The notes: generated by a model not told the origin, from the sequence alone. A stretch of 26,497 nucleotides of DNA from Bremia lactucae (GCF_004359215.1 NC_090618.1:1870798-1897294), one strand, 5' to 3'; shown: positions 1 to 9,612, counted from the first letter of the stretch. Numbers and translations are program-made.

Positions 1-722
1 TTGTTCATGACGCAAACTGTATTATCCAGCATGCACGCGTAGCCTTTTAGCAACTCAAGGCATTGTTGGATACATAACTTGCATTAAGATAAGCGGTGCT
101 TATGTCGCCTTGGAAAATGGAAAGCTCCAGCTGGACACATACTGCAACAAAAAATTAAAAGTAGTCATGCAGCCACTAGCCTAAATGTCTCTATGAAATG
201 AATTCTAGGACGTTGTTTGTCGTCCCGCGCAACAATTGGCGCTCGAAATCTGACGACATTGTCCAAATGGTCGTTTTAAGGTCAAAGACCCACATGGTAT
301 TTATTGCTATACTTCCATTTGACATTTTATAGTTGAAAATCATACCCCATACGCTTTCTCTTTAGCTCTACCATATCCGCATCCAACGCCTCTCTCGAGC
401 TGATTGCATATTTTGATGCCATGCCGCGCTGTACGTCCTTGGGTACTTTACATTTTTTTTCTTTAATGCCACCTTCAAATTGAATGTCGGTATGAAGTGC
501 TCGAAAAGACGATCAAAGTAACCAGAACTTATAAAGCTCTAGATTTGCTCATTCTCTCTTTGCGTTTGCGTCTTCTTTTTATCTCGATATCTCGCGGATG
601 CGTGTGACCAATGATTTGTTCCGGTACAATCATTAATTAATTTTTTGTTGCAGATACCAAGGCGTAAACGCCATCGTCGCTTTCAATTTCAAGCTGATCA
701 TCTGGATCAAATAAGTACTCGT
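1..722 (-). pseudogene. Ty1/Copia polymerase relic (linker and N-terminal RT)
   Basis: Read on the minus strand in shifting frames, this stretch carries Copia polyprotein landmarks in the right order. They are an acidic linker (EYLFDPDDQ, GVYALVSAT, 640-717), a segment like VPKDVQRGMASKYAISSREA (350-446), WVFDLK (near 276-298), VVRFRAPIVARDDKQRP followed by ETFRLVAA (168-260), DISTAYLNA, which matches the conserved Copia RT block DVxTAxLNA (60-115), and GYACMLDNTVCVMN at the window edge. Several stops and frameshifts separate the pieces, so it is inactive. It continues beyond the left edge. The family call is firm; exact ends are not. Confidence 0.8.
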
Positions 723-1168
723 TGTAACGGGACCCTACGACTTGTACTGCTTCAGTACAAGTCCACTTCGCACTGCTTCAGTCGCGAGTGGTGCCTAACG
801 TTACTTCACGTACATTAGTACGTGCAGAGGAAGACTACTCTTTAAGACAACTACCTTAAAGAGGGTTAAATGAAAGCTGTATTAATATAATTAAGTTTGT
901 CTTATTTCTATCTGTAAATGCTAACTTAATTATGAACTAATAACATGCAATTGAAATCTTATCTTATCTGTCTCTCTCTCTTTGTTTACGTTTACAGCTG
1001 ATTAGTCTGCGGGATAAATAGATATAATGGCCTTTACCTATTTATGGATAAGATTTCAGAACATTACTATAGACACTAATATTTTCTAAATGAATCTCTA
1101 CTTATAAGATAATATAGTAATTAACAACCTTTAAGTGTTAATTTCATGTAACGATACACCCCGTTACA
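723..1168 (-). mobile_element. Solo LTR (446 bp), minus orientation
   Basis: The element runs TGTAACGG...CCGTTACA, with the terminal inverted repeat typical of an LTR. It is related along its length to the LTR at 25670-26127. No PBS or gag follows on its minus-strand downstream side; Copia relic sequence follows instead. Flanks read acgac/acgag on the minus strand, a near-perfect 5-base target duplication. Removing the LTR and one flank copy restores an open Copia-like frame (SADYEYLFDP). A stem-loop at 740-762 (acttgtact / agtacaagt) is conserved in the other LTR. Confidence 0.78.
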
Positions 1169-1316
1169 GTCGTAATCTGCCGAATCGCTCATAGATTCCT
1201 TGACTGACTGCAGCCATGTCCGTGACATACCCCGCCGATTCAGCAGAGTGATCTTTTACGGCAATTTCATCACCAGCAAATTCGTCATTGAAAGATGTGT
1301 CATTCAAATTCTTCAT
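1164..1316 (-). pseudogene. Small acidic ORF, left copy (50 codons)
   Basis: An ATG at 1316 opens a 50-residue frame rich in Asp/Glu (FNDEFAGDEIAVKDHSAES) that ends on a TAA inside the LTR. The right arm has the same frame at 25432-25584. The product is unrecognised. Another frame of the last ~60 bases (SVKESMSDSADY) joins smoothly to the Copia linker across the LTR. The whole stretch may therefore be Copia integrase/RT linker rather than a gene. Confidence 0.3.
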
Positions 1317-1418
1317 TTTGATCATCCGCCACAAGAATTATCATGATCGGCAATATCGCTTAAAACCCTTACACTGTTGCAATCATTATCAGTTCACTCG
1401 AGCTGAATCCGCATCAGG

Positions 1419-1734
1419 TTATGAAATGCCTCCTGCACTATCGCTCTCCCCCGTTTCCACAAACGCATCTTCAAAAGCAGCCAGGAAGCTGTTTCGAAGA
1501 ATATCATTACATAATTTGTATCGTCGCTCTTTCACTGGACTTTCCACCATGATACTCCTTGTGTACAGGATTTGCCGTTGGCACTTGAAAGCGTAGTCGC
1601 CCACGCCACAAGTCCAAGAGGTCGGACGCCACCGATTCCATTGCATCATTGCTACTTGAGATTCTTGACCCAGTATCAAATCCTGCGATAGGGAATTTTC
1701 CAGTGACGTCGTCATCGCCATCACCGTCAGTCAT
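1419..1734 (-). pseudogene. Unidentified ORF A2, left copy (frameshifted)
   Basis: The minus frame starts MTDGDGDDDVTGKFPIAGFD and corresponds to 24987-25271 in the right arm. Near position 1610 this copy has one extra G (tggcgtgggcgac against tggctgggcgac). The reading therefore moves to another frame, where ...CQRQILYTRSIMVE...KERRYKL is found. It lacks the ~30-base insertion that ends the right copy and reads on to ...FVETGESDSAGGIS. I do not recognise the family. Confidence 0.45.
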
Positions 1735-1739
1735 AAATG

Positions 1740-2090
1740 TCACCTTTTTATATAAATTTGCGAAAGTTTTTGCAGCCAAGTCTTCACCTTTCGCTTATAC
1801 CCGCTGTCAAAGCGACTGTATTTGATTGTTTCATTCATCTTTACGTCGAACAAGAAACCGGTTATGTGCTTCGTCGGAAAGTATGTATGACAGCCGACAA
1901 TATCGTAACGATAACCGATTAAAAATTCCATGCGACAGGTCACCGTAACCTTTATCTGCTTGGAACTTGGCAGTGATAATGAACCAATTCTCTGAATGTA
2001 TCTATAGCCAGGACTATGTGGTAAAACATCGTACACCACTTCTGGTCCAATTGCCGCATTTTTTTAAGTTAAAACAATATGCCTTGCAAA
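1740..2090 (-). pseudogene. Unidentified ORF A1, left copy (truncated by inversion)
   Basis: Minus-strand counterpart of the C-terminal part of 24592-24981. It includes VVYDVLPHSPGYRYIQRIG, EFLIGYRYDIVGCHTYFPT and a C-terminal KRKVKTWLQKLSQIYIKR. An in-frame TAA replaces TTA near 2062. At 2090/2091 the sequence joins a segment in opposite orientation, so the N-terminal part of the right-arm frame is disconnected here. It is therefore a broken copy of a protein I cannot identify. Confidence 0.45.
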
Positions 2091-2714
2091 TATGACACCG
2101 CGTTTTTCATTTTCTACTTTGTTTCGTTTTCTTTCAAAAAGAAGACAATTTAACTTTTCACATATTTCCATTTTCACGTGTTGCGAAGAGCTAAGTAGAA
2201 ATGTGGCAGTATAACGAAAAGTTTCTCATGAGAAAACAGGTTCATACGTGTATTTAAGATCGAAAAAAAGGAAAAAAAAACATTCGATTTCTATAGATAA
2301 ATACCTCCTTGCGCTCCTCTGTTCTTCTCCTTACCAGTTATGATATCACAGATACGGAAAACTGATGTGATCTTTACTATGTGATTGCTGATTCTGAGGG
2401 CCAAAGAATATTCGGTGAGTGTGTTGGAGTCAGCTCGAACTAGTACGCTACCTGTTTCGGACCAAGCCAGGCATACACTGGGGTAGTGGTCATTTCGAAT
2501 TCAGACTTCCTTCTAAGCTTATCCGAATTTTAGTGGTTGTGCCAGCAAATAGAACAATGTAAGACGAAATTCGACTTGAGGAGACGCCAAAAGTGCTTTT
2601 CTCCTGAACTTTACCAAACCAAGTTTAACAAAAGCGTTTGTTTTGCCATTGGCAATTCTTCATCCGGCGCTTTTAATATACTTTGACGGCTTTGCCCTTT
2701 CCCGCCACATCCCA
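2091..2714 (+). other. Segment inverted relative to the palindrome (left)
   Basis: The 624 bases from tatgacaccgcg to cgccacatccca are in the same orientation as 24004-24630, although all flanking sequence is inverted between arms. In the left arm the segment sits between tgccttgcaaa and tccgaggcgttgc; in the right arm between cgcctcgga and tttgcaaggc. This is exactly what inversion of the segment in one arm would give. No inverted repeats are visible at its ends. It holds only broken reading frames here. Confidence 0.85.
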
Positions 2715-3059
2715 TCCGAGGCGTTGCTAGTTAGTTTTATTTTGCAATTAGATTGTGTTGAGAGCAGAGTAGTAGTGGGGACTGTGTAACATTAAGGCAA
2801 CTTTAGTCCGTTACACTGTAAATTGTTTCGTGCTCTTTATATTTTGAAGTTTTAAATAATATGTATAAACATATTTGTGTCGGCAATTAGGTAATTCTAG
2901 CAAAGCACTCGAAAATTATGAGATCACCGTAAAACATAAGCCCGCAGCTTATCAAAGCTCTTGTTGGTCTTAGAATATGGGCGATAAAATTCCAGCGGTG
3001 GCCAGTAGTAGTCCACCACACTGCAGTCTAGTAGCTGAAAATTACAACCGGCTATACGA
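2715..3059. other. Non-coding stretch, partly unlike the other arm
   Basis: No supportable gene. About 2737-2840 does not align with the corresponding right-arm stretch (about 23845-23985), although both sides of it do. On the minus strand it contains a 34-base TGTAAC...GTTACA unit (about 2788-2821) resembling LTR termini, followed by LTR-like pyrimidine-rich sequence. The remainder (2880-3059) is a plain inverted copy of 23640-23810. Confidence 0.5.
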
Positions 3060-3230
3060 CAAAAAAAAGAATTTAAAATTAAAAAAAGACAAGTCGAGTT
3101 TGGATTGAAAGAATTTGTAATTTAGTTATGTTGTGTATTATTATCATGAACACTTCGATAAAAAAAAATACTGTCAACTGTTTCAAATAATACCGGACAT
3201 GGACCCTCTTTTTTTAAGCGAAAGTCGTTT
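3060..3230 (-). repeat. Short AT-rich dispersed repeat, copy 1
   Basis: Minus-strand copy of a unit running from ...cgcttaaaaaaagaggg through poly-T tracts to ...attttaaattctttttt. The right arm has it once (about 23415-23635, plus). The left arm has a second, oppositely oriented copy at about 3740-3948. Compared with the other copies, this one lacks ~38 bases around attgcgtagagaaaagcaaatagg. Confidence 0.65.
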
Positions 3231-3269
3231 TCCAACTCTTAAGCCGCCTCTTTGCTCATCGTTGTGACA

Positions 3270-3589
3270 CTAAGGCATCGCTTTCACTGTGCTACTATCG
3301 TCGTCCTGTCGTATCAATACCGCATCACTCAGTGGCGTTGTCCATCCAATCCGCTCGGCTTTATCCGACGTTTCTTCCGACGCTGACTGGATTTGTCGCT
3401 TTAAAGGAGGCAATCGTGAAGACGATATCACCAACTTACGCGGTGAAGCTGGTCGGCAGCACTGCATGTAAAGAAGCATACAATGCGTTCCACGAAGTCT
3501 CGACCAGTCATCTGTCGCTGTTCCAAATCCTCGACGCGTTGGTGTTGGCGCTTGAATTTCTTCTGAACGTGATCAAATGAAACGTGCAT
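3270..3589 (-). pseudogene. Gene B, left copy: small two-exon coiled-coil candidate
   Basis: Minus strand. Exon 1 is 3589-3440 (starts MHVSFDHVQKK, then a charged helical stretch QRVEDLEQRQMTGRDFVER). A 41-base intron at 3439-3399 starts gtaagt and ends aaag. Exon 2 is 3398-3270 (RQIQSASEETSDKAERIGW). Both junctions are phase 0. A one-base insertion near the end changes the C-terminus to STVKAMP and shortens it relative to the right copy. An open stretch just upstream in another frame (QSGVVYAINQLTEIQDEAKV, to 3675) may be a lost N-terminal part. Function unknown. Confidence 0.35.
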
Positions 3590-3739
3590 TCTTTAAGTTG
3601 TAAGCGCGCCACCTTGGCTTCGTCTTGTATTTCGGTCAATTGGTTTATTGCATACACGACCCCACTCTGAAACATTGTAATTATTTTTCTTAAAACGATT
3701 GACATGAATTCGACGCAAACATCGACAAAAGAGACCATT

Positions 3740-3948
3740 TCGCTTAAAAAAAGAGTCCATGTCCCGTATTATTTGAAACAGTTGACAGTATTTTTTTTTA
3801 ATTTCCTGATAATAATACACAATTACGAAATCAATCTTTCAATCAAACTCGACTTGTCTTTTTTTAATTTTACATTCTTTTTGTCTTATAGCATTGCGTA
3901 GAGAAAAGCAAATAGGCTGTTTCGTTGCTCGGTTGTACTTATGTTTCT
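3740..3948 (+). repeat. Short AT-rich dispersed repeat, copy 2 (left arm only)
   Basis: This copy is inverted relative to 3060-3230 and about 510 bases from it, forming a local inverted repeat. The matching right-arm position (about 22868-22905) has only ~37 unrelated bases, so this copy was gained in the left arm. It retains the attgcgtagagaaaagcaaatagg part that copy 1 has lost. Its ends show no clear terminal repeats. Confidence 0.6.
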
Positions 3949-4111
3949 TTTCAAGTTCAATAGTAAAGCCAAATAGGCGTGACAAACATTTCAAGTGCTA
4001 TTAAGTACGGAATGGTAAAAACTTAATGCTCACATATGATTATTTTGCCCAAATGTATTATGAGTGTTTACTTCGTCGTTAGGCCGAGAAGGATACTCCA
4101 TAGTGTAATGC

Positions 4112-4693
4112 CTAATCTGTGCTCGAGTATTTTTCTTTCATTTTTATCATTGAAGTCGGTATTAGGCCGAGGACGAAGAGGAAGCCAATACATATTGTAA
4201 TGCTTATGGCGAGGGTGGCAAACGTTTTTAGATGACTGATCTTCCCATCATTTGCCGTCAATTCTTTAAGTATAACTTTATGGAGTTTCTTCATGTCATT
4301 CTCGTTCAGAGCCTTCTTCTTTCCAAAAGAGTTCAATACCGAAATCACCTTCTGATTCTTCAATGCGTCGTCAATGAGACCGGGATTTTTCCGTATATCC
4401 TTGAAGAAATCGTCAGCTTTTCCATGCTGATTGTCATTTAAAATCTTCGTCAGCGCTGCCTTGGACTCTTCCGGCGATAAAGGTTCTTTGGTCTTGCCTC
4501 GAAGCTTACCAATCGTAGCCGTAAACCAATTTCGCTCTTCAGTGTTCTCCGCGTTGTCAGCAAGACGGCGTTCACCCGAAATGGCGACGGAATCGCTTTG
4601 AAACGCTTTGGCGTCCGAAATCGAGACCCTGGCACTCATTGCGACGAAAACAAAGCAAACGACAGTGGTGGCAAGGAGCGTGGATAATCGCAT
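4112..4693 (-). CDS. RXLR-like secreted effector with C-terminal membrane segment (left copy)
   Basis: Intact 193-residue frame from ATG at 4693. Residues 1-21 form a secretion signal (MRLSTLLATTVVCFVFVAMS, cleavage probably after A21). An RXLR-like/EER leader follows: RRLA at 42-45 (degenerate, final Arg replaced) and EER at 52-54, with an acidic stretch between them. The central part (about 65-150) is charged and predicted helical (SPEESKAALTKIL, KADDFFKDIRKNP, NENDMKKLHKVILKEL). No clear W/Y motif is seen. A hydrophobic segment at about 158-180 (ATLAISITICIGFLFVLGL) precedes a short charged tail, suggesting tail-anchoring in a host or parasite membrane. RXLR-EER proteins are delivered into host plant cells to modulate immunity; that role is inferred from the leader. 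It is divergent from the WD40 fragment at 5008. The inverted sister is at 21723-22289. Confidence 0.82.
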   Translation of the reverse strand: MRLSTLLATTVVCFVFVAMSARVSISDAKAFQSDSVAISGERRLADNAENTEERNWFTATIGKLRGKTKEPLSPEESKAALTKILNDNQHGKADDFFKDIRKNPGLIDDALKNQKVISVLNSFGKKKALNENDMKKLHKVILKELTANDGKISHLKTFATLAISITICIGFLFVLGLIPTSMIKMKEKYSSTD

Positions 4694-4708
4694 GCCAGGA
4701 AACAGACG

Positions 4709-4724
4709 ATTGTGCCCAATGGCG
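4709..4724 (-). promoter_or_regulatory. Possible oomycete Inr-like start element (left)
   Basis: The minus strand just upstream of the effector ATG reads GCCATTGGGCACAATC. It shares the CATTnnnCA core of the oomycete initiator and is identical in the right arm. The match to the full consensus is partial, so this is tentative. Confidence 0.22.
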
Positions 4725-5007
4725 ACTTGGACGTGAAAAGAAATTATGCACTTTTACAGCTAGTATTTGCACGTCGTCACTTGGTAAAGTCGCCATTTCA
4801 TAAAAGCACGAAAACGAAAATAACCGAGGTTTTTAAAATGGATAGGCTGCAAGTAATGGTGTCTATCTAAAAGACGCGACAAAAAATAAACACTGAATGA
4901 GATTACGTTTGTAGTTCGAGCATTAGATCCAATCCGATCAACCCATTCGTCTTTACGTTTCCGCCAATCATTATCCGTAACGGGTGTTTACCAGCCAACT
5001 CAAAGCC

Positions 5008-5277
5008 ATGCTTGTCCTCGTAGGTGACGAGACGGGGTTGCTCAAGTCTATTGCGCTAGAAACGAAGGAGCAGCACATTCTGTCCAATCGTGAACATCCA
5101 CAGGCACGTTCTCGAGGTATCCAACGGCTTTGCTGGTCCTCCGACGGTCGTGATGCCTCGGATTGCGAGAACAACGTGGTGCTCGCACGTGCTAATGGCA
5201 TCGTCGAGAGCTACGAAGCGTCCCATGGCATTACGCGAATATGTAGCGAAAAGCTTCTCATGGCATATCTCCTTTAA
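5008..5277 (+). pseudogene. WDR74/Nsa1-like WD40 protein, N-terminal fragment (left copy)
   Basis: The frame starts MLVLVGDETGLLKSI at the first ATG after an in-frame stop (TAA 4978-4980). It contains IQRLCWSSDGR and NNVVLARANGIVESYEAS. The order and spacing resemble the first blade of WDR74/Nsa1, a nucleolar 60S ribosome-assembly WD40 protein (VGTDTGxLK...LCW...). It stops after about 89 residues; a full propeller would need several hundred. No further WD repeats follow, so it is a gene fragment. It is transcribed divergently from the effector at 4693, with about 310 bases between. The right copy (21136-21405) has the same truncation, which therefore predates the duplication. Confidence 0.6.
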
Positions 5278-5532
5278 AAGTAATTAAAGCATTGTTTTGT
5301 AAATTGCTTCAAAGAAACTTTATGCAATGACGCTACCGCGTGCCTAATAGGATGCAATCTTTATAGCGAAACAAGCCTACGAACACGCCGCTATGTATGA
5401 CAAAAAATATATTCTATCGAGCCAAATCAATTTCATTTTAACGACAATAGCATGTACAATGAACACCGATAGCAAAGCTGTAGTCGAAGTAAAACTGATG
5501 AAGAACGAGGATGAAATAGCAAACGATATGAG
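5278..5532. other. Non-coding stretch between WD40 fragment and SINE
   Basis: No supportable gene. It aligns in inverted orientation with 20546-21135, except that the right arm has 334 extra bases (20622-20955) at the point matching about 5460 here. Confidence 0.5.
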
Positions 5533-5719
5533 TATGTTACCGCCGGGTCACACCCTGGCGCAGAGGTCAAGGGCCACATGTCGACTCAAAGGTCACGGGT
5601 TCAAACTTCGCTAATCGAAAGCAGCAAATACAGCAGACTTTCCGATACCCCTGTGGACCCTAGGGCTAGAATTAGAAAAATCAGAATTAAAAAAACTGTC
5701 AAGAAAACTCAGATGAAAA
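5533..5719 (+). mobile_element. tRNA-derived SINE (left copy)
   Basis: A tRNA-like head has a pol III A box (TGGCGCAGAGG, 5556-5566) and a B box (GGTTCAAACTT, 5598-5608), 31 bases apart. An A-rich tail follows to about 5719. A possible 7-base target duplication, ATATGAG, occurs at 5526-5532 and 5720-5726. The tRNA part cannot fold as a functional tRNA. The same element lies at about 20360-20546 in the right arm, so insertion predates the duplication. Confidence 0.6.
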
Positions 5720-5726
5720 ATATGAG

Positions 5727-6011
5727 GTGTAAATATCTTAGACAAAACCAAGTAGGTATAGGTTGTGCGAACGATAAATATACGACCGATTTTCAACTGA
5801 GTGTGTGACCGTTTTGCTTTGCGTAGCCAACTGTAAGCAATTTGAAGAAAATGTGGATAAAAAAACGAGATGGTTAAGGCATTAATTGTTACTGCTGTGC
5901 TAAATTTTCTAATGGATTAGCTAAGTGGTGTAAAAGAGCGTTTGAATTTTCGTCATCCGTAATCAAGACATTCTTCGATGATTGTCAAGCCGCCGGGTAC
6001 GTGTGGTACAA
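5727..6011. other. Flank of the LINE insertion; no clear gene
   Basis: An inverted copy lies at 20072-20355. One plus frame (WCKRAFEFSSSVIKTFFDDC then AAGYVWYNTAII) is open for about 100 bases up to the LINE junction and looks coding-like, but it is bounded by stops and unrecognised. Confidence 0.35.
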
Positions 6012-6027
6012 CACAGCAATAATTAGC
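6012..6027. repeat. LINE target-site duplication, 3' side
   Basis: cacagcaataattagc, identical to 14746-14761. The same 16 bases (inverted) flank the 3' end of the right LINE at 20056-20071. Confidence 0.88.
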
Positions 6028-6067
6028 GAGAGAGCGAGAGATTTCATGACGGTCTATTAACATGTGA

Positions 6068-7975
6068 TTATGTACAAGATGTCTGAAAACTCCTGAGCCA
6101 GGAAATCAAGTCCGGATCCGGAAGAGTTTCGTGACTATTACCCGGAGAAGCCCCGATGTCTCGGGGTGCTTGGGTAAAAAGTTCGATACCGACATGCAAG
6201 AGAGCCCCTTGGACGACGGTACCGATACCGCGATTTTCACGTTTAGCCAGCGCTAAGAGTTGACGTATACCTGTCTCCCAAAAACAGGTGACACTATGCG
6301 ATGCCGTGGTCAGCACGCCCCTGAAAACCGCATCATTTCGCTCCTGCCATAAGTGGGTGAGGCACGAGGTACTCATGAGAAACCAAATCCGTTTCCAGAC
6401 GCGGACCCCTGCCGCTGCATCATCCGTGAATCGTTGGTGCATCGATCTGAGTGTCTCAGCCGTGGTGAGATAGCTGGGGCTTGACGATTGGCGCTGCCTA
6501 GATATTGACAAGTACCAAACAGGTCTGCCACAGTTTCACCGGTCCAATGACCAATTAATTTTGCCCAACACGAACGCGCCTTCGGGCAATCCCAAAATAT
6601 GTGGGCCAGTGTTTCTTGAACCCCTCGACATTCTTGATGTGCACGGCAACTATTGTCGTCGTTACGATTCTCATTGTAAAGGTTGAGTTGCTTGGTTGCT
6701 ATACGATAGCAAGTCCACACCTGGTATTCTGTGAGCCCATGTGCATGAATTCAAACTTGGGACGGTCGCTGATGCGCTAGGGCTCGCTGCCATCGGTTCG
6801 TTCTGGTGGCAGCTTCCAGACGCTGCATTAGTGGTCGTAATGCCACAGCGAGCTGACGTTTGTGAAGCTTAAATGACAGACGGGAAAGTGTTGTGCGAAT
6901 GGCTGCATTTGACACCTCATCTGCGACCGCCCATGGCAACCGATGATGTCGAGGATGAGCGTAAAACACTACTCCGTGCCGTGAAGTTGTTCAAGCCATG
7001 TTGCCCTTTCCATTCCACTATCCGTCACTAGTTCAGGAAACCTTGTAGTGAAGAACCAGCGAAACCCGTCGGCCGCCTGCGTCAGGTATATCCTAGCTTC
7101 CTCTGGGACCTTGTGACCCCTTCTCACTCCAATTATACGACCCCGGCATTCTGTGAACCAGTCATAGTCATGCCGAAAAGGAGGAGCGTGCCGAAGTGTC
7201 AACCTAGGCTGGAGCGCTAAATCAGTCCCGATCTGAAAAGGTGGGGATGCCAGCAATATCGCTGTTGCCCATCGTCGTAACTTGGGGTGCGAATGGTTGG
7301 TAACGTGCTGTCCGGACAGTGGTATGCTGAAGACAAACTCGGACGGACCCGTCCGCCGAATACGTAAGTCCGAGATGGTGCATGGTACTATCCGGTCATA
7401 CGTATAGCCGAGCAACTGCCTGCCACGTGCATCCCGGATATATGGATTCTTGCTCCATCCAAGCGTCCCCCAGAATTGGTGAATGGATCTCAAGTGAGGA
7501 TCCGCGTGTAATGTTGCTTCAGGAAAAGTCGAGTAATAAGACAGAACCCATTCATCCTCTTCCCACCAGCTACCTGCACCGGCGAGTAGGGTTGGTGTAT
7601 ACGCACGTGCCCGATCTCCAAACAGGCATAATTGGTCGTCTGTAGGCTCCAGGAGCTTGTCGATATCCGCTATGAATGAAGTTTTGGCAGGCTTTGACAA
7701 AGAGGTTGACCACCCCCCTGACCGCGGCCGTTCGTGCAAAACAAGTGCTGAAGAAGTCGGCTGGCCCTGATAAGCCCAAAAACGCCACGCTCCAAAATAC
7801 TTGTCGTGAGCTTGCGTGAGCCACTGGAGAGCGTGTTTGGTGCGCTGTGGTTTAATTGCAACCTCGGCCGATGCGAGCCCTGCCCCCATCGGCCTTAGTC
7901 GGAGTAAAGGGGAGACCCGGATTAATCTTGTGACGGCACGCTTCTGTGGTGGTTGCGTGTGCCCACAAAAATTGT
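6068..7975 (-). pseudogene. LINE ORF2: thumb/linker and C-terminal Cys/His motif
   Basis: The frame from 8153 to 6969 carries the post-RT region (WLTQAHDKYFGAWRFWAYQG and [20 protein letters not shown]). A one-base deletion at about 6982 and a TGG-to-TGA change near 6768 (both intact in the right copy) precede the C-terminal C-x5-C-x8-H-x4-C-like motif (CRAHQECRGVQETLAH then FWDC) at about 6590-6655, typical of the zf-RVT tail of LINE polymerases. The frame ends at ...LRSFQTSCT, 6068. Confidence 0.78.
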
Positions 7976-9603
7976 TTATACAAATTTTGTACGTCCTTGA
8001 TCGCCCAGTCGGGAATTTCGAAAACCGCAGCCGTAAACAGAATCGCCGGTAGGATAATGGAAATTTAATACCATCACGCGATTCTCGACGCTTGTAGCAA
8101 TCGTGGAAGCCGTGAATAATCGCCGTTGAAGCTTCCTGATGCGAAGCGCCCAATTACGATGTTGAAGGTCGCCTATACCCACGTCATAACCCAAGTACCG
8201 AACTGTATCCACAGGTTGAAGTACTGAGATGCCACAAAACGTCTGCACACGCACCCCTTTGTTGAGGAAAATCAGCTGGCTCTTGGCCGGCTGAGCGACT
8301 AGCCCAGCCAAATTTCCAAAGTGAGAAACTATCCGGAGCGCCTGGTCGAGCTGACACGCTTTATCTAGAAAAATCGCTGAGTCATCCACAAACGCTGAAA
8401 ACGTGTGCAGACCCCCAGAGCCCCCTGGTACCGGAAGCCCTCGCAAGACGGGCGATTGTTGTATCGCGATACCCAATAACTCTACTACGATTAGAAAAGG
8501 AGAGGGGCGAGAGGGCAGCCTTGTCGAATGCCCGATACCACTGAAAATGATTCGGATTGTTCTCCGTTGACTAAAAAGGTCGCCGTAGTTCCTGTATGAA
8601 GCCGACGTATTAGCTGTACGTATCGCTCAGAAAAGCCAAATGTCGTTAAAGCCTCGTAGAGAAATTCCCTGTCAACAGTGTCATAGGCCTTGCGAAAATC
8701 CAGCAAGAGAATGACCCTACTATTCATGGCTGTCAGGGTGTCGTCCGTGGTAGCCGTCGCTAATTGAGAAAGCATCATCATCACTAATTTGTGCATCTGC
8801 CTGCCGTGGACGAAACCTTGCTGCGAATCACCAATTATTGTGGGCAACACACGTTGTAATCGGGTCGCTAAAACCTTTGTAAATATCTTGTAACTCGATT
8901 GGAGCAAGGCAATAGGCCGGTAGTCCATCGCATCCGCCGAATCCGCTTTTTTCCTCAGTGGTATGATCAGGGCCTCTAGAAAAGAGGGTGGAGGTTCCGC
9001 GCCAGTCATAATTTCATTGCTAACCCTTACAAGAGCGGGGACCATCAGAGCCGTCGTATCCTTAAAAAAATCATTGTTGAGACCGTCTGGACCAGCGGAT
9101 TTTCGACGGCTGAGCCCTGCAATGGCTGTGAGAACCTCGGCTTCAGAAAATTCAGCAAAGAGAGCCGCGTTGGCTGCCTTCGAAATAACTCGCTCTGTCG
9201 GAATGTGTACGAATTGCTGAATGGCCGCGTTTAAGCTGTGAAGAGGCTGTTTTCGATGAATGACACCGAATACTGGCGCCCATTCAGATGCGAATTTGTC
9301 CGCTATGGACATGTTTCTGGTGAATGCTGGACCGTGCTGTTGTAGTATGGTTGTGACGTGTTGGTCACGTTCCCAATCGGACACTCGGTTGTATATCCAT
9401 CGTGACCGGTCTATCGATCTGACGAGGTTTTGGCCTAGCCGTACAAGATGCTCCTGCCGTAAGTCTTCCATGTTGCTTGAAATCCATTGTGGCCGATTAT
9501 ACAATTGCATTTGTGTGCGGTGCTTTGAGTTATGGCGGAGCCGTGCACGGCGCTGCTTCACCCGCTTGCTTACACGGCAGATGCAGCGTTTGCACTCGGC
9601 CAC
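7976..9603 (-). pseudogene. LINE ORF2: reverse transcriptase domain
   Basis: Motifs in order: [40 protein letters not shown] with [52 protein letters not shown] (first catalytic Asp), [13 protein letters not shown], and FSAFVDDSAIF, the F-x-DD box (FVDD) with the two catalytic Asp. A one-base deletion near 8485-8492 puts FVDD in a different frame from [12 protein letters not shown] synthesises cDNA at the nicked target. The region from 9203 downward is shared with the right arm. Confidence 0.9.
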
Positions 9604-9612
9604 CTCAATGTC

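Larger units (their letters stand above)
723..9203 (+). repeat. Left arm of large inverted repeat (imperfect palindrome)
   Basis: This span is repeated in inverted orientation at about 18041-25669. Matching pairs include effector 4112-4693 with 21723-22289, WD40 fragment 5008-5277 with 21136-21405, gene B 3270-3589 with 23054-23403, ORFs A1/A2 1419-2090 with 24631-25271, SINE about 5533-5719 with 20360-20546, and LINE 3' part 6028-9203 with 18041-20055. Differences are scattered substitutions plus several arm-specific indels. The outer limit lies inside an LTR; the inner limit lies inside the LINE. Confidence 0.93.

Noticed and set aside
5545..5612. tRNA gene
   Set aside because: A and B boxes are present but stems do not pair and an A-rich tail follows; better explained as SINE.
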